NCBI RefSeq assembly: GCF_020075495.1
Contig: NZ_JABYQT010000002.1
Location: 1-64,000, forward strand
From: Vreelandella aquamarina
Lineage (GTDB): Bacteria > Pseudomonadota > Gammaproteobacteria > Pseudomonadales > Halomonadaceae
DNA length: 64,000 nucleotides
Reading direction: 5' to 3'
The translations under genes were made by a program, and so were the position numbers. The notes beneath the pieces are model-generated. The model was not told the DNA's origin and searched no databases. It saw nothing but the letters and a program-made list of their open reading frames with translations. Positions 63,044 through 64,000 of this stretch are shown piece after piece; the stretch's first letter is position 1; each line of letters opens with the position of its first letter.

Positions 63044-64000
63044 ATGGCTCTAACTACTCGAAAGATAAACGCAACCAAGCCAGGGGCGAAAATCGTTACC
63101 CTTTCCGATGGCATGGGATTAGAACTTAGGATCTCGCCCAACGGTAGCCGTGGCTGGCGTTTGCGCTATACCCGCCCCAATGGCAAACGCAACATGATAA
63201 GCCTGGGCAATTACCCTGACGTGAGCCTTGCAGAGGCCCGTGAGAAGCGAACCGACTTAAAGCGATTGATCGCCAAGGGTATTGACCCGGTCGAGCACAA
63301 ACAGAACGAGAAGCGCGCCCTCAAGTACGCCACTGAGAATACTTTCAGGGTATTGGCGATGGAGTGGCACGCTGCCATGGTGCCCCGCTGGAAAGAAAGC
63401 TCTAAGCGAGCCAGCGACAGCAGGCGCGTGCTTGAGATGTACGTTTTCCCGAAGGTGGGGGATCGCTCGATCGAGGGCATTTTGCCTTTGGAGTGGCTGG
63501 AAATTCTGCGCACGCTAGAGGATGCGGGCAAATTCGAACAGAGACGCCGCCTGCACGCCTTTTGCCGTGATATCTACCGTTTCGCCATCATTACCGGTAG
63601 AGCCACTTATAACCCCCTCACAGACCTGCAAATGGCGCTCAAGCCCTATAAGCGGGGCAGCTTTCACCACATCCCCCAAAGCGAACTACCGCAGCTTGTG
63701 CGCGATATAGAGGCGTATGACAAAAGCCCTATGGTGCGCATTGGCCTGAAGCTCCTATTGCTGACAGCTGTTCGACCTGGAGAGCTACGCAATGCAGAGT
63801 GGGCCGAGTTCGATTTAGACGCCGCGGTCTGGAAGATTCCCGCCGAGCGCATGAAAATGGGTAGGGCGCACCAAGTGCCACTGCCTACCCAGGCCATTGA
63901 CGAGCTGCGCTACCTGCATAAGCTCACCGGCCCATTCAAGCTCCTGTTCCCAGGTCGCAACAATCCGCGTAAGCCAATATCGGACGCTGCCTTTGGCATG
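63044..64000 (+). CDS. P4-type tyrosine integrase, 3' end beyond window
   Basis: An open frame of at least 319 residues from the ATG at 63044 to the window end. The N-terminal arm-binding domain shows LSDGMGLELRISPNGSRGWRLRY and MISLGNYPDVSLAEAREKR, the DUF4102 pattern. A core-binding domain follows (about 100-200). The catalytic domain begins with R244 in TAVRPGELRNAEW; the later H-x-x-R and Tyr lie outside. It integrates an island into tRNA-Arg(CCU) immediately upstream. There is no sign of damage in the visible part. Confidence 0.92.
   Translation, partial: MALTTRKINATKPGAKIVTLSDGMGLELRISPNGSRGWRLRYTRPNGKRNMISLGNYPDVSLAEAREKRTDLKRLIAKGIDPVEHKQNEKRALKYATENTFRVLAMEWHAAMVPRWKESSKRASDSRRVLEMYVFPKVGDRSIEGILPLEWLEILRTLEDAGKFEQRRRLHAFCRDIYRFAIITGRATYNPLTDLQMALKPYKRGSFHHIPQSELPQLVRDIEAYDKSPMVRIGLKLLLLTAVRPGELRNAEWAEFDLDAAVWKIPAERMKMGRAHQVPLPTQAIDELRYLHKLTGPFKLLFPGRNNPRKPISDAAFGM

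Overview
The window looks like a chromosomal segment of a gammaproteobacterium, most likely Halomonas or a close relative. The evidence is the mix of a group 2-type (kps) capsule locus, RfaH with an ops element, TctABC, Rnk, and GC-rich core genes around an AT-rich accessory core. The genus is inferred from gene content and codon style; no search was run.

Layout. (1) 1-365: the tail of an O-antigen-ligase-like gene, then a terminator. (2) 366-9249: an ops element in the leader, then a lipoprotein, kpsD, kpsM, kpsE, a beta-CASP RNase-like protein, ugd and kpsT, interrupted by palindromic repeats. (3) 9281-20610: the polysaccharide-specific core, clearly AT-rich by eye from the middle of kpsT to about 17.4 kb. 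It holds glycosyltransferases, an aldolase/KdsB-like/HAD cassette, a sulfotransferase-like protein and galE. (4) 20635-27036: a sulfate activation block with an SLC13 permease, a degenerate IS630-derived protein, cysD, cysNC and cysQ. (5) 27161-34091: an unknown gene with a NUDIX hydrolase, then pgm, pgi, galU and a second cysQ, which supply sugar nucleotides and remove PAP. (6) 34254-36244: an AT-rich insert with a GT25 glycosyltransferase and a flippase-like protein. (7) 36317-43957 (minus strand): a REP-associated transposase broken by an amber codon, rnk, gdhA, and a tctC-tctB-tctA-ggt operon. (8) 44484-59470 (minus strand): a tightly packed seven-gene operon, kpsC-kpsS-SDR-sulfatase-fold membrane protein-2451-residue polyketide synthase-alpha-oxoamine synthase-rfaH. 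(9) 59708-62734: a diguanylate cyclase and an AEC transporter. (10) 62801-64000: tRNA-Arg(CCU) with a P4-type integrase running off the end, the left edge of an integrated island.

How it works together. Pgm, Pgi, GalU, Ugd and GalE make UDP-Glc, UDP-GlcA and UDP-Gal. The AT-rich core builds the chain and probably adds a CMP-activated 3-deoxy-ulosonic acid. CysD/CysNC make PAPS for a sulfotransferase-like protein, and the CysQ enzymes clear PAP, so the capsule is probably sulfated. KpsS and KpsC build the beta-Kdo linker. KpsM/T/E/D export the chain. RfaH probably antiterminates the capsule operon at the ops site. The most notable system is the polyketide synthase operon. It resembles the rhizobial rkp-1 region and is predicted to make a sphingoid-like lipid on which the capsule could be anchored. 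A second notable feature is a family of palindromic repeats of about 170 bp, present here in at least four places, in both orientations and in circularly permuted forms.
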